Under the pieces are notes generated by a model. The model ran no database searches. It saw nothing but the letters and a program-made list of their open reading frames with translations, and had not been told where the DNA came from. Made by a program: the position numbers and the translations under genes. 64,000 nucleotides of DNA, taken from positions 19,656,591-19,720,590 of the forward strand of contig NC_087176.1 of NCBI RefSeq assembly GCF_035594125.1, given 5' to 3'. This stretch comes from Scylla paramamosain. Lineage: Eukaryota; Arthropoda; Malacostraca; Decapoda; Portunidae. This document shows positions 15,187-25,095 of the stretch, piece by piece. Position 1 is the first letter of the stretch; every line of letters starts with the position of its first letter.

Positions 15187-16020
15187 TGTATAGAGGCATC
15201 CATTAACACAGCTTGAACACTGCCATAACTTCTTTATTACAAGCGTTTGGACCTGTCAAAATCATTACAATAAACACATCTCAGTTTTTTTTTTTCATCT
15301 TAAGTACCCAAGCATCATTAATAAGTAGATCAATATGAAAATTGAGAATGGATGTATATAGAATTCACCATATGCTAAGTACAATTAAAAATCAATCACA
15401 TAACCAATCAACCACATTGATTTTCACTTATAATAATCATTAGAATTATAACTCACAACGGTAGCTCCAGCCGCATATGGATTGCCTCCATGAACTTTCC
15501 GAACGAGTAGTTGGATTCATAAACTGTAATATATGAAATATTCCCTGAGTAACTATCAATCTTAATAGCCGACCGCACAATCACATTAACACTGTCATCA
15601 TAAAAGATCATCACTAATACAAACATTTTGTCGATGAACATCATAAATGTTTTACGTGAACACCAGCTGATAAACCACCACACAGTACTATTATAACCAA
15701 ACATAGCCATACATACCAGCATAATACAATAATCCCAAGTCTTGAATAAATATTACATCCAGTGATCCATCACAACACACTTCAGGTAGGGACGGACAGC
15801 AACTAACCCTGGCTGACCGTTCGTCGCCACCTTATCACCCTGCTGCCACCTCACCTCACCTCCCCACTCCCCACTACCACGTCACAAAGACGTGCGGCTT
15901 GCGCACCTTGTACAGAGCTTAATCCTCGTCTACATAAGTACACAGATACACGAACTAATTTATAAATAAACAAATAAATAAAACAATTTATATTCAAATT
16001 ATCATGAGACTGATGATACA
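15187..16020. mobile_element. 834-bp solo-LTR-like insertion in 12S, flanked by 5-bp duplication
   Basis: The insert begins TGTAT and ends ATACA, so it has TG...CA ends. It is flanked on both sides by ATTAG (15,182-15,186 and 16,021-16,025). Removing it together with one ATTAG restores a continuous 12S sequence. TG...CA ends with a 5-bp duplication are typical of LTR retrotransposons (Gypsy or BEL type), and at this size without gag-pol it would be a solo LTR. A minus-strand 89-codon frame (15,453-15,722) is unrecognised. A DNA transposon with very short inverted ends is the alternative. Confidence 0.65.
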
Positions 16021-16306
16021 ATTAGGTAATTTTTATAGAATTAATTACTGAATAAATCAGCAATAATGTTGAATATATTAGATCAAGGTGCAGCTAATGC
16101 TTAAGTTAAAATGGGTTACGATAAATTTTATTTAGTAGGGAAAATGAATTTAAAGGTTAATTAGAAGGAGGATTTGATTGTAAAGTAAGTTTAACATGCT
16201 TGCTAGATGTAAGGTGTAAAGCATGTACATATCGCCCGTCGCTTTCATTATTAAGATGAGACAAGTCGTAACACAGCAGGCTTACTGGAAAGTGAGCCTG
16301 GATACG
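16021..16306 (+). pseudogene. rrnS: 12S rRNA pseudogene, 3' part (NUMT)
   Basis: Contains ATTAGATCAAGGTGCAGC, ATGGGTTACGATAAA, CATCGCCCGTCGCT-like sequence (here ATATCGCCCGTCGCT) and AAGTCGTAACACAGCAGGC, the standard order of the 12S 3' domain. Position 16,307-16,369 should hold tRNA-Val, but I could not find a convincing cloverleaf or TAC anticodon there. Confidence 0.88.
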
Positions 16307-16714
16307 AGAATCAAAGCACACCTAAAGTTAGTATAGCGTTTCTGTTGCGTTCAAAAGGTTTATTATATATTTAAGACTAGGAGGGACGAGCTTCTTAGCA
16401 CTAATAAAATTAATCAATAGGACAAAAAAATTTAAATAATGTTTTTTTAGGCTTAAAAGTAGCTATGAAATTAAAGTGTTCTAATTTAGATTTAGGAGAA
16501 ATAAAATAATTTATTTATGTCTTTGATAAAGTACTAGAATATTGAATCTAACGTAAATTTTTAAGAAATAATGAGTGTATTAGTGGAATGAATATGTAGA
16601 ATGATTTGAGAAAAATGAAATAAAGATAATTAATTATAATAAAATAATGGAATAAAAAAAGGAATTCGACAAAGATTATTTCTTGCCTGCTTATCAAAAA
16701 CATGTCTTTCTGAG

Positions 16715-16753
16715 TTTTTTTTTTTTTTTTTTTTATGTAGGAAGGGCACTGGT
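16715..16753 (-). mobile_element. LINE family A 3'-terminal stub inside 16S
   Basis: A T-run followed by ATGTAGGAAGGGCACTGG sits between two conserved 16S blocks. The same phrase, TTTATGTAGGAAGGACACTGG, forms the minus-strand 3' end of the family A LINE at 34,950. The stub therefore looks like an extremely 5'-truncated LINE insertion of about 20 bases plus its poly-A. Confidence 0.65.
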
Positions 16754-17145
16754 GCAGCCTGCTCACTGACATGAAATGTTCAATAGCCGCGGTGTGTTGA
16801 CCGTGCAAAGGTAGCATTATCATCAGTTTGTTAATTGGAAACTTGTATGAATGGTTGGACAAAGAAAAGTCTGTCTCTTTTATCAAAATTGAATTTAACT
16901 TCTAAGTGAAAAGGCTTAGATTTTCTAGAGAGGCGATAAGACCCTATAAAGCTTTATAAACTTAATAAGTTTGATGAATTAAAAATAATAAAAACAGACT
17001 TAAAAGGTTTATTTGGTTGGGGCGCTAAGGGTATAAATGAAAATAACTGCTATTGTAATTGGACAATTATATGTGATTACAGTTTGTAAGTGATCCTTAT
17101 ATTAAGGATTACAACATCAAGTTACTTTAGGGATAACAGCGTAAT

Positions 17146-17146
17146 T

Positions 17147-17207
<61 letters not shown>

Positions 17208-17230
17208 TTTATTTATTTATTTTTATTTTT
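17146..17230. repeat. (TTTA)n expansion within 16S
   Basis: About 85 bases of TTTA units replace a short T-rich loop between GATAACAGCGTAA and the GAGTCCTTATC block of 16S. Confidence 0.9.
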
Positions 17231-17448
17231 GTGAGTCCTTATCAAAAAATAAGTTTGCGACCTTGATGTTGAATCAAAATGTGTTTATAGTGCAGCAGCT
17301 ATAAAAGAAGGTCTGTGCGACCTTTAATTTTTTACATGATTTGAGTTCAGACCGGCGAGAGTCAGGTCGGTTTCTATCTTCTGGAATTTAGAAAAAAAAA
17401 AGTAGTACGAAAGGATTAAGTAATTAAAATTTTTTGTATAATTGAAAT

Positions 17449-17516
17449 ACTATTTAGCCAGATAATATGAGCTGGATTTAGGATCTAGTTAAATAGAATA
17501 CATGTTATAAATAGTA
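17449..17516 (+). tRNA. trnL1: tRNA-Leu(UAG), NUMT copy
   Basis: The acceptor stem ACTATTT pairs perfectly with AAATAGT. The anticodon arm CTGGA/TCTAG encloses the loop TTTAGGA with anticodon TAG. It follows 16S directly, as expected for trnL(CUN). It is intact in structure but in nuclear DNA, so presumably not functional. Confidence 0.8.
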
Positions 17517-17524
17517 AAACAACT

Positions 17525-18040
17525 GAATGTAATTGTTTTGTGTTATTAGTGGAGATTGTAATTTACTTAGTTTTAATCATTTGTGTTTTGGCAGGAGTGG
17601 CTTTTGTGAAGAGTTATTTGTTAAATATCAATGTTATATTTGCTTCATATTTTTATCGTTACCTTTGAGGTTAATTTGGTTTGCTTCTTGTTTAGCGGAA
17701 ACTAACCGGACACCTTTTGATTTTACAGAAGGAGAATCAGGGTCAGTTTCGAGGTTCAACACGGAATATAGGAGAGGGGGATTTGCTTTAATTTTTATAG
17801 CAGAATATTCAAAAAATTCTTTTTATAAGAGTTCTTTTCGTTATTGTGTTTTTAGGAAGACCTTGCAGGAAAATATTTCATTTAAAGTCTATATTTTTGG
17901 CATTCATTTTTGTGTGAGTTCGAGGAAGTTTACTTCGGCTTCGATACGATAAATTGATGTATTTAGCTTGAAAAAGATTTCTTCCAGTTTCTATCAGTTA
18001 TTTATTGTTTTTTATTGGGGTAAAATCTTTGTTTTGTATC
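17525..18040 (+). pseudogene. nad1: nad1 pseudogene with internal deletion (NUMT)
   Basis: The N-terminal block encoding a [17 protein letters not shown] stretch (about 17,560-17,610) is followed almost at once by the middle of the protein, [18 protein letters not shown] (17,670-17,725), then EGES and FNTEY. The C-terminal [17 protein letters not shown] block lies near 17,945-17,995. Mitochondrial nad1 is about 930 bp; here about 400 bp between the first block and the middle are missing, and at least two frameshifts occur. Confidence 0.88.
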
Positions 18041-18076
18041 TAATTTATAAATATAATTAAAATAATATGTTAACAC

Positions 18077-18141
18077 AATCGTTAAGAATATTTTTCCTTT
18101 TCTGCTACTTTCAAAGTCTGTTTTAAATAAACTAGACGATC
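18077..18141 (-). tRNA. trnS2: tRNA-Ser(UGA), NUMT copy
   Basis: On the minus strand GATCGTC pairs with AACGATT (with mismatches), and the anticodon loop TTTGAAA carries TGA. The position between nad1 and cob fits trnS(UCN). Confidence 0.7.
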
Positions 18142-18164
18142 ATTTTAATAAATTATGTCATCTT

Positions 18165-19290
18165 ATGAGTAGGAGGGGATTGATAATAAAAGAAAAAAAA
18201 TGAGAGTTAAAATTTTGCCTGTAAGAACATAGGGTTCTTGAACGGGTCGAGGTCCAATTCAAGTAAGTAGAATCAATACTGAAACCAAAATTCTAAATAT
18301 AAATTAATTTAAAGGATAAAAAGTTAATCTGCGAAAATTTGATGTATGAGTGAAAGGTAAAATTATAATGATTGCTACTGAGGCAGCTAGAGCGATTACC
18401 CCTCCAAGCTTATTTGGAATAGATCGGAGTGCACATGCGAACAAGAAATATCATTGTGGTCGAATATGGGCAGGAGTAACTAGAGGATTAGCTCTAATAA
18501 AGTTATCATGATCTAACAAACAAGGATTAAGAAGGGACAGAATAAGTAAAAGTGTAAATATAACAATGAATCCAACAATGTCTTTAAATGTAAAATAAGG
18601 ATGAAAAGGTACTTTCTAACTGTCTTGATACACCTAGGGGGTTATTAGCACCTGAGTGATGGAGAAAAAAAATATGAATAATAGTTATAGCGGCAATAAT
18701 GAAAGGAAGGACGAAATGAAAGGTGAAAAATCGAGTTAGTGTGGCATTATCTACTGAAAATCCTCCTCAGATTTATTGTTCTAAATCTGTACCAATGTAG
18801 GGAATAGCTGAAAAAAAAAAAAAAAAAAAGATGATTAATAACAGTAGCTCCCCAGAATGACATCTGCCGTCAAGGGAGAACATAACCTAAAAAAAGCTGT
18901 TGCTATAACCATAAACAAAATCACTACTGCAACTATTCAAGCATGGAAGATTATATAGGATCCATAATAAATACCTGGTCCAATATGAATATACAGACAG
19001 ATAAAGAAAAATGATGCTCCATTGGCATGTATAGTTCGGAGAAGTCAGCCACAGTGTACGTCTCAGCAGACATGGGCTACTCTAGAGAATGCTGGATCAA
19101 AGTGAGCAGTGTTATGTATAGCTACGAATAAACCGGCAGCAATTTGGATGACAAGACACAATCCTAGCAATGATCCATAGTTTCAAAAAGTTGAAATATT
19201 TGAAGGTAGGTGTATATCAGCTAGAAAGTTGTTGACAATTTTAAATAAAAGGTGACATTTTCAGAGAGGTGTTGTCACTAAGGAGAGAGT
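18165..19290 (-). pseudogene. cob: cob (cytochrome b) pseudogene (NUMT)
   Basis: Minus-strand translation with the mitochondrial code gives [31 protein letters not shown], and WGATVI, then a homopolymer frameshift (long A-run near 18,810), and IPYMGTDL and [10 protein letters not shown]. Further frameshifts follow in the C-terminal third near 18,600. Length is near the usual 1,135 bp. Confidence 0.92.
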
Positions 19291-19304
19291 CGTAAGAGTC
19301 CTTT

Positions 19305-19787
19305 AAATTTATTAGTAATTTTTACCACTACAATTAAAGTTAAGAGTAGATAAAGGATGATAAATGGTGAAATTTATCAAATTAGAACTACAGATTCATC
19401 TAATAATAAAAACATTTCATGATTCTAAATTGAGAGATGATAAAGGAGAGTTGGTTACAGCTTCGTTTAGCAAGGGATCTCAGAAAAGAGTAAGTGGAAA
19501 AAAAATTAAGAGAAGAAGGATGGAAATAAGGAAGGTGGAATAAGAGGATGAGAATGAGGATGACTCATTAGAAGCTAAAGATGTAATATTAATGAATAAT
19601 ACAAGTATACCTCCTAAGAAAATTATAAAGAGAATATATGAGAATCAGTAAGTGTATGTTGTTAATCCGGCTGAAAGAGAAATTGGATGGTTTGAATTAA
19701 CAAGGTTAAACCTATAGGTAAAGGATGAATTAACCGTGTAAATGATACAGATAAAACTAAAATGAAGGGAATAAAAAGAAAGGTCAT
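19305..19787 (-). pseudogene. nad6: nad6 pseudogene (NUMT)
   Basis: The start codon complement is at 19,785-19,787 (MTFLFIPF). A hydrophobic protein follows with FLGGILVLFI, the conserved nad6 core. Frameshifts occur near 19,690. It lies immediately before cob on the same strand, as expected. Confidence 0.85.
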
Positions 19788-19789
19788 AT

Positions 19790-19858
19790 CAAAGAAAAGT
19801 TTAAATAAAATATTAGTTTTGGGAATTAAAGATAAAGAAATCTTCTCTTTTTCTTTGA
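19790..19858 (+). tRNA. trnP: tRNA-Pro(UGG), NUMT copy
   Basis: The acceptor CAAAGAA pairs with TTCTTTG. The anticodon arm TTAGT/ATTAA encloses TTTGGGA with anticodon TGG. It lies between nad6 and trnT. Confidence 0.82.
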
Positions 19859-19925
19859 AGTTTTAAGAAAAAAAAATTTCATTATTGGTTTACAAGACCA
19901 AGGTTTTAAGTTAAGCTATTACTAA
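19859..19925 (-). tRNA. trnT: tRNA-Thr(UGU), NUMT copy, degenerate acceptor
   Basis: The minus-strand anticodon arm TTGGT/ACCAA encloses CTTGTAA with anticodon TGT. The acceptor stem no longer pairs well. The position between trnP and nad4L supports the call. Confidence 0.65.
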
Positions 19926-19926
19926 T

Positions 19927-20225
19927 GGTAAGTTTTAGAAGTATAATGATTTTTGTTCCTATAGTTATAATTTTTTGTGGGGTTTGAGGGTTCATTACGT
20001 GCAATAAGCATATATTAAATTCTTTGTTAAGTCTTGAGTTTACAATGCTTGGATTTTTTTTGGCTTATAAGAACGCAGTTGACTTTAGTGGAGAGATAAA
20101 TTTATTTTTCTTTATTTTTTTTCACGTTGGCTGCGTGTGAGGGGTCTTTAGGTTTAACTATATTGATTTTAGTAGTACGAAGCCATGGAAATTATGTTTT
20201 TAAGATATTTTATTTATTGGAATGA
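19927..20225 (+). pseudogene. nad4l: nad4L pseudogene (NUMT)
   Basis: Translation with the mitochondrial code gives NSLLSLEFTMLGFF and a hydrophobic remainder containing NLFFF and HVGC. Frame breaks occur near 20,130. It overlaps the start of nad4, as in arthropods. Confidence 0.8.
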
Positions 20226-21540
20226 TAAAATTTATAATTCCTTTAATTATATTGATAAAGTTTAATAATGAATGAAAGACAGTTCAGGTGGATTTATTTA
20301 TTTATTTTTTTTAGATTTTTAATTAGTATAAGTTATCATATTTTTTTTCTTTTTTAATATAGGATTTAGATTGGGATTAGATTATATTAGATATACTTTA
20401 ATTCTATAAAAGATTTAAATTGTTTCTTTAATTGTAATTTCTAGTCAGAAAATCAAGAATTTAGGGAATTTTAGTGAAAGATTTATTATTAGAAATATTA
20501 TGTTATTATCTTTTTTAATATTAACTTTTCCTTCTGTAGATTATTTAATATTTTATATTAGATTTGAGGTTTCTTTAATTCCAACATTAATTTTGATTCT
20601 AGGTTGAGGGTATCAACCTGAGCGTGTACAGGCAGGAATCTATATACTTTTTTCTATACTTTAGCATTTCTTTTATCTTTATTGGTGTCTTTGTTTATTA
20701 TTTAATGACAGGGAGATTAACTATAAGCTTAAGGGTTCCTATAGAAGGAGTAGATTATTTATATAGATTTTGGTATGTAAGAACTGTTTTGGCATTTTTG
20801 GTTAAATGACCTATCTTTATATTCCATTTATGGTTGCCAGAGGCTCACGTTGAAGCACCTGTTGCAGGTTCTATAATTTTAGCAGGAGTTTTACTAAAAT
20901 TAGGAGGTTATGGTTTAATTCGAGTATTTGTAATGTTTCAAGAAGTAAATAAAGAATTTTGTTGACTTTGAGTCAGTTTAGGAATTGTAGGAGGAGATTA
21001 TATTAGTTTAATGCGTATACGACAAGTAGACATAAAGTGTTCAATTGCTTATTCTTCTGTTGTACACATAAGGTTAGTGTTATGTGGGATTGTAATTTTT
21101 AGTTGATGGGGATTACCTGGAAGTGTAATATTGATAGTTGGACATGGTTTATGTTCCTCTGGTTTACTTTGCTTAGCTAATATAGCTTATGAACGTACTG
21201 GAAGACGAACACTGATAGTGGATAAAGGATTATTAGCATTTATACCTAGAATAGGACTATGATGATTTTTACTAAGAGCAAGGAATATGGCCAGACCACC
21301 TTCCTTTAATGTAGCACCAGAGATTATATTAATCTTAACAGTTTTGAGCTGAAGAAAGATTTCTATTGTAGGACTTAGACTACTATCTCTCTCTTTTTTT
21401 TTTTTTTGTGCAAGTTACACTTTATACATATATAGATTGAGACAGCATGGGGTTTTTTATAACTTTATATTCATGTTGTTCAGGAAAAGTTAGAGAGTAT
21501 CTGAAAATTTTTTTTATATTGATTTCCTTTAAATGTAATA
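20219..21540 (+). pseudogene. nad4: nad4 pseudogene (NUMT)
   Basis: Recognisable blocks: [21 protein letters not shown] (20,562-20,624, split here as [10 protein letters not shown] and WGYQPER), a frameshift near 20,640, [17 protein letters not shown] (20,822-20,872), [21 protein letters not shown], and PPSFN near 21,300. Later frame breaks occur at a T-run near 21,395. No tRNA-His follows nad4; it is found instead after nad5. Confidence 0.92.
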
Positions 21541-21589
21541 ATTACAAATAGAGCTTTATTAATAACTTAATTTTTTTTAAATAATTAAA

Positions 21590-22122
21590 AGAGTGATTTG
21601 GAAAATTTCTCTACATGAAATTAGAATAGTGGTTTTGTTCAGCTATTTGTGGGACTTTAGCACTGGCAAAAAGTGAAAGAGGTATTATAGATGTAACTGA
21701 AAGAGAACTTTTAGGTTAATAAGAAGGGTGATTGTATTTACTTTGGTTTTAGATTGGATCTCTTTATTATTTATGAGATTTGTGTTTGTAATTTCTGGCA
21801 GAGTTATTTTTTATAGAGGGAGTTGTATAGCCGATGATAAGACTTTTAATCGATTTATATATCTTGTTTTGGCTTTCATTCTTTCTATAAGGTTTATAGT
21901 ATTAAGACCTAATTCAATCAGACTTTTATTGGGTTGAGATAGATTGGGATTAGTGACTCATGCCTTAGTAATTTATTATCAGAATGAAAAGTCTGCAAAC
22001 GCAGGAATATTAACTATTCCTTCAAACCGTGTAGGTGATGTAGCAATTTTATTGAGAACTAGATTAATGAGAAGATTAGGAGGGTGAAATTTTTTGTTTT
22101 AAAGGTATTATATAGACGAGAG

Positions 22123-22184
<62 letters not shown>

Positions 22185-23281
22185 CATCATTATTATTATT
22201 ATTTTTTTTTTTTTTATTTATTTATTCTTATTTATTTCAGCAATAAATAAAAGGGCTCAAATTCCTTTTTGTGCGTGACTGGCGGCTGCTGTAGCGGCTC
22301 CAACACCTGTCTCAGCTTTAGTTCATTCTTCAACACTAGTGACTGCTGAGGTTTATTTAATAATTCCATTTAGAGCTGCTTCAGAGGGATCTGTCGTTCA
22401 AAGAGTATTGTTGATTACTTCATGTTTGACAATATTTATAGCGGGACTAGGAGCAAATTCTGAGTATGATCTCAAAAAAATTATTGCTTTATCAACATTA
22501 AGTCAAGTAGGAGTTATATTAAGAACTTTATCTTTAGGTTATACGGATCTGGCTTTTTTTCATTTACTGAGTCTTGCTTTGTTTAAAGCTTTACTTTTTT
22601 ATATGTGCTAGTGTTGTAATTCATAGAGTGGCTGGTTATCAGGATATTCGACTTACAGGAAATTTAGTTAAACTTATGCCTCTGACAGTATCATGCATAA
22701 CTGTAGCCAACTTAGCTCAATGCGAATTCCCTTTTATAACAGGATTTTATTCAAAGGATACAATTTTAGAAGTTGCTTTTATAAGATGAGTCAGTTTTAT
22801 TGCATTGTTCTTATATGTGATGGCAACAGGATTGACAGTAATGTACACTTTGCGTTTAATTCTTTATTCTCTTTCAGGAGAATATAATTTGAGATGTATC
22901 ACTAATCTTTCGGATGAGGATTTTTTAATAACTAACTCAGTAAGAATTTTAGGATTAGGAGCTGTCTTAGGAGGATCCCCATTAAGATGAAGATTGTTTC
23001 CAGAATATTAGATAATTTGTTTAAGGACAATAATGAAAATAATAGTATTAGCAGTAAGGATTTTAGGAGGTTTAGTAGGTTATATACTAAATCTAACTAG
23101 AGTAAATTACACATTAAAAAGAGAAAATAACTATAATTCAGTTGTAATAATAGGATCAATATGGCTTGTATCTTTACTGAGTACTTTAAAATTAAGGGAA
23201 AACAGATTGAAGACAGGGTCAGGTTTAGGAAAAGTAGCCGATAAAGGTTGATTTGAGTTTTATGGGGGACAAGGTTTATAG
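21590..23281 (+). pseudogene. nad5: nad5 pseudogene interrupted by (ATT)n (NUMT)
   Basis: The coding blocks LDWISLLFM (21,750), LGWDSLGLVTHALV (21,931), NRVGDVAILL (22,027), then an (ATT)n tract at 22,121-22,203, then AAAVAAPTPVSALVHSSTLVTA (22,288-22,345), KIIALSTLSQVG, and TGFYSKDTILE are in order and need AGA as Ser and TGA as Trp. Frame changes occur at the repeat and near 22,600. The gene ends at the TAG of 23,279-23,281. Confidence 0.93.
22121..22215. repeat. (ATT)n and T-run inside nad5
   Basis: About 80 bases of ATT units followed by a T-run split the nad5 reading frame between LGGWNF and the AMNKSAQIPF block. Confidence 0.92.
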
Positions 23282-23391
23282 TATTTATTTTCATATATTT
23301 TTCTATATTTTTAATTCTTTACAGTTAAACAATTAAAGTGTTTATAAAAGTATCTGTAATTGTAATTATTATTTTTACAGTTTTTTTTTAT

Positions 23392-23460
23392 TTAAATTTA
23401 TATAATTTAAAAGAATATCGCTTTGAAGCTGCAAAGGTAGACGGAAAGTCTTGTAAGTAT
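23392..23460 (+). tRNA. trnF: tRNA-Phe(GAA), NUMT copy, degenerate
   Basis: The loop TTGAAGC gives anticodon GAA at 23,425-23,427, in the position after nad5 where trnF belongs. The stems pair poorly, so limits are approximate. Confidence 0.45.
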
Positions 23461-23514
23461 ATTCAAATTGTTAGCTTGTGGCGCTTATGATGTAATATTT
23501 ACTTTGAGTTTAAG
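23447..23514 (+). tRNA. trnH: tRNA-His(GUG), NUMT copy, between Phe and Glu
   Basis: The arm TTAGC/GCTTA (four of five pairs) encloses TTGTGGC with anticodon GTG at 23,478-23,480. Outside brachyuran crabs trnH lies between nad5 and nad4; no GTG anticodon arm is seen there (21,541-21,600). The limits overlap trnF because both are estimated. Confidence 0.6.
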
Positions 23515-23548
23515 GTAAAAAAAAAAAAAAAATAATAAAATAATATGG

Positions 23549-23612
23549 TATTTTTAGAAAAATATTTCAGCTTTATAATAAAATGTAACGTGTTACTTAC
23601 ACTATAAAAATA
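23549..23612 (-). tRNA. trnE: tRNA-Glu, NUMT copy with anticodon-loop deletion
   Basis: The minus-strand acceptor TATTTTT pairs perfectly with AAAAATA. The anticodon loop reads TTTTATT in place of the usual TTTTCAT-type loop, as though one base of the TTC anticodon was lost. It abuts trnS1. Confidence 0.75.
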
Positions 23613-23677
23613 GGAACATCAACGGAATTCAACGGCTTAAAAAAAGTTAGAAGTTTTTCTTTTTGTCATAATGTTCC
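23613..23677 (-). tRNA. trnS1: tRNA-Ser(UCU), NUMT copy lacking a D arm
   Basis: The minus-strand acceptor GGAACAT pairs perfectly with ATGTTCC. The anticodon loop contains TTCTAA (TCT). The absence of a D stem is normal for trnS(AGN). Confidence 0.8.
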
Positions 23678-23682
23678 ATCTT

Positions 23683-23749
23683 GATTAGAAGAATTACTTC
23701 AATCTTGTTTTTAACAGTAACGTACCTTTGTTTTGGTTTGAATCATAAT
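23683..23749 (-). tRNA. trnN: tRNA-Asn(GUU), NUMT copy
   Basis: The minus-strand acceptor ATTATGA pairs with TTCTAAT (six of seven), and the loop CTGTTAA carries GTT. The anticodon stem is partly mispaired. Confidence 0.65.
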
Positions 23750-23812
23750 TATTAGAGGCTTAAAGGCCAAAGTTTAGGTCGAAACTAAATGTGATAATTT
23801 CGCTTTCTAATA
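23750..23812 (-). tRNA. trnR: tRNA-Arg(UCG), NUMT copy
   Basis: The minus-strand acceptor TATTAGA pairs with TCTAATA. The arm TTTAG/CTAAA encloses TTTCGAC with anticodon TCG. Confidence 0.82.
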
Positions 23813-23825
23813 GATAAAATTTAAT

Positions 23826-23890
23826 AAAACCAGTTTACTAAAACACTTTATGAATGCAACTCATATGTCATACAATTTGACTGTGGTCTT
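23826..23890 (-). tRNA. trnA: tRNA-Ala(UGC), NUMT copy
   Basis: The minus-strand acceptor AAGACCA pairs with TGGTTTT. The perfect arm TATGA/TCATA encloses GTTGCAT with anticodon TGC. Confidence 0.82.
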
Positions 23891-23892
23891 AA

Positions 23893-24248
23893 AGTATTAA
23901 TCAGATCCTTCTAAAGGTCCCTGTGCTCACTCGTAGTAAAGGCCTAAGAGAAAAATAAGAAGAGAGCTCTAGTAAACAATCAAGAAAATACTTCAGTAAT
24001 GTTAAAAAAAAATTGATGCTGAAGCTAAAAGTAATGTAATCTCTAAAAAAAAAAAAAAAAATTACAGCAATTAGAAAAAAAATCGAAGCTGAACCTTTAG
24101 GATTAAATCCACATTCATAAGGAGAATTTTTTTTTTTCGGTTGATATTTTTTTTTTATTTGGGATACTAAGGTTATAAAAATATAACAAATAATTAAAGT
24201 TAGTAAAAATACAAAATAAAGTATTGCAAGAATTATTTTTCTAGGCAT
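23893..24248 (-). pseudogene. nad3: nad3 pseudogene (NUMT)
   Basis: Starts at the ATG complementary to 24,246-24,248. The hallmark SPYECGFNPKGSAS is intact. A poly-A/T length change near 24,050 then alters the frame. Length is close to the normal 354 bp. Confidence 0.92.
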
Positions 24249-24304
24249 TCTAGACTTTCTGATTGGATATACTTTATATATTAAAAAAAATAGCCTCCTC
24301 ATCA
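24249..24304 (-). tRNA. trnG: tRNA-Gly remnant (NUMT)
   Basis: Minus-strand AAAGTATATCCAATCAGAAAGT resembles the middle of trnG with about six bases of the anticodon loop missing. Placement between nad3 and cox3 is as expected. Confidence 0.5.
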
Positions 24305-25093
24305 GTAAATAAAGACGTAAGGGAATAATCAAACTATCTCAACAAAGTGTCAGTATGATGCGGCTGCTTCGAATCCAACATGACGATTACATGAAAAGTG
24401 ACAAAATATTGACACAAAAAAATAAAAAAAGTAAAAATGAGGTTCCAATAATTCCATGAAGACCATGAAGCCTGTAGCTACAAAAAAAAAAAAAAGTAGA
24501 GCCAAACGCGGAGTCAACAATAGTGAAAGGAGCCTCAAAAATACTTGAAAGCTTGAAGAAGAGTATCCTAAAACAATTGTAAGGCCTAGTCTTTGAATGG
24601 CTTGCCTATGACTAGATTCTATAATAGCATGATGAGCTCAAGTTACGGTAGTTCCTCAAGACAAAAGAATAGTAGTGTTTAATAAGGAAATTTGAAATGG
24701 GTTGAAAGGTTGAATACCGTAAGGAGGTCAATTTATCCCAATTTCAATCGTTGGGGCTAATCTACTATGAAAAAAAAAAGCTCAGGAAAATGAAAAAAAA
24801 AAAAGAAGAATACTTCTGAGGCAATAAATATAGTTATTCCCCATCGTAAGCCTTTTACTGCTACAGAGGTATGGAGTCCTTGGAATGTACCCTCTCCAGT
24901 AATATCACGTCATCTTTGATATATGGTAAGGAGAATAGCAACAAGTCTTAATAACAAAAAAAAAAGAAAAAAAATTGTTATACTGGTGAAATCATTTCAT
25001 TAAACCTGTATTTAATATTATTGCCCTAATAGAACCAGTTAAAGGCCGTGGTCTTATATCTTCTAAATGGTAAAAACCGTGAGATGATGTCAT
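24305..25093 (-). pseudogene. cox3: cox3 pseudogene (NUMT)
   Basis: The start ATG is complementary to 25,091-25,093 (MTSSHGFYHLED, where most arthropods have a similar opening). Conserved blocks HAWWAHHAIIE-like, GFHGLHGIIG-like and SRHVGFEA are visible on the minus strand. At least four poly-A length changes (near 24,480, 24,770, 24,795 and 24,955) break the frame. Length matches the usual 789 bp. Confidence 0.92.
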
Positions 25094-25095
25094 TA

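Larger units (their letters stand above)
16370..17448 (+). pseudogene. rrnL: 16S rRNA pseudogene (NUMT)
   Basis: Conserved 16S landmarks are present: AAAACATGTCTTTCTGA (16,697), CCTGCTCACTGA (16,758), GACCGTGCAAAGGTAGCAT (16,799), GGCGATAAGACCCTATAAAG (16,933), GGGATAACAGCGTAAT (17,130), TTTGCGACCTTGATGTTG (17,253) and GTACGAAAGGA (17,405). Two foreign segments interrupt it: a T-run plus LINE 3' stub at 16,715-16,753 and a (TTTA)n expansion at 17,146-17,230. The 5' limit is approximate. Confidence 0.92.

Noticed and set aside
16307..16369. tRNA-Val between 12S and 16S
   Set aside because: Expected by position, but no arm with a TAC anticodon or matching acceptor stem could be found by eye, so it was not called.
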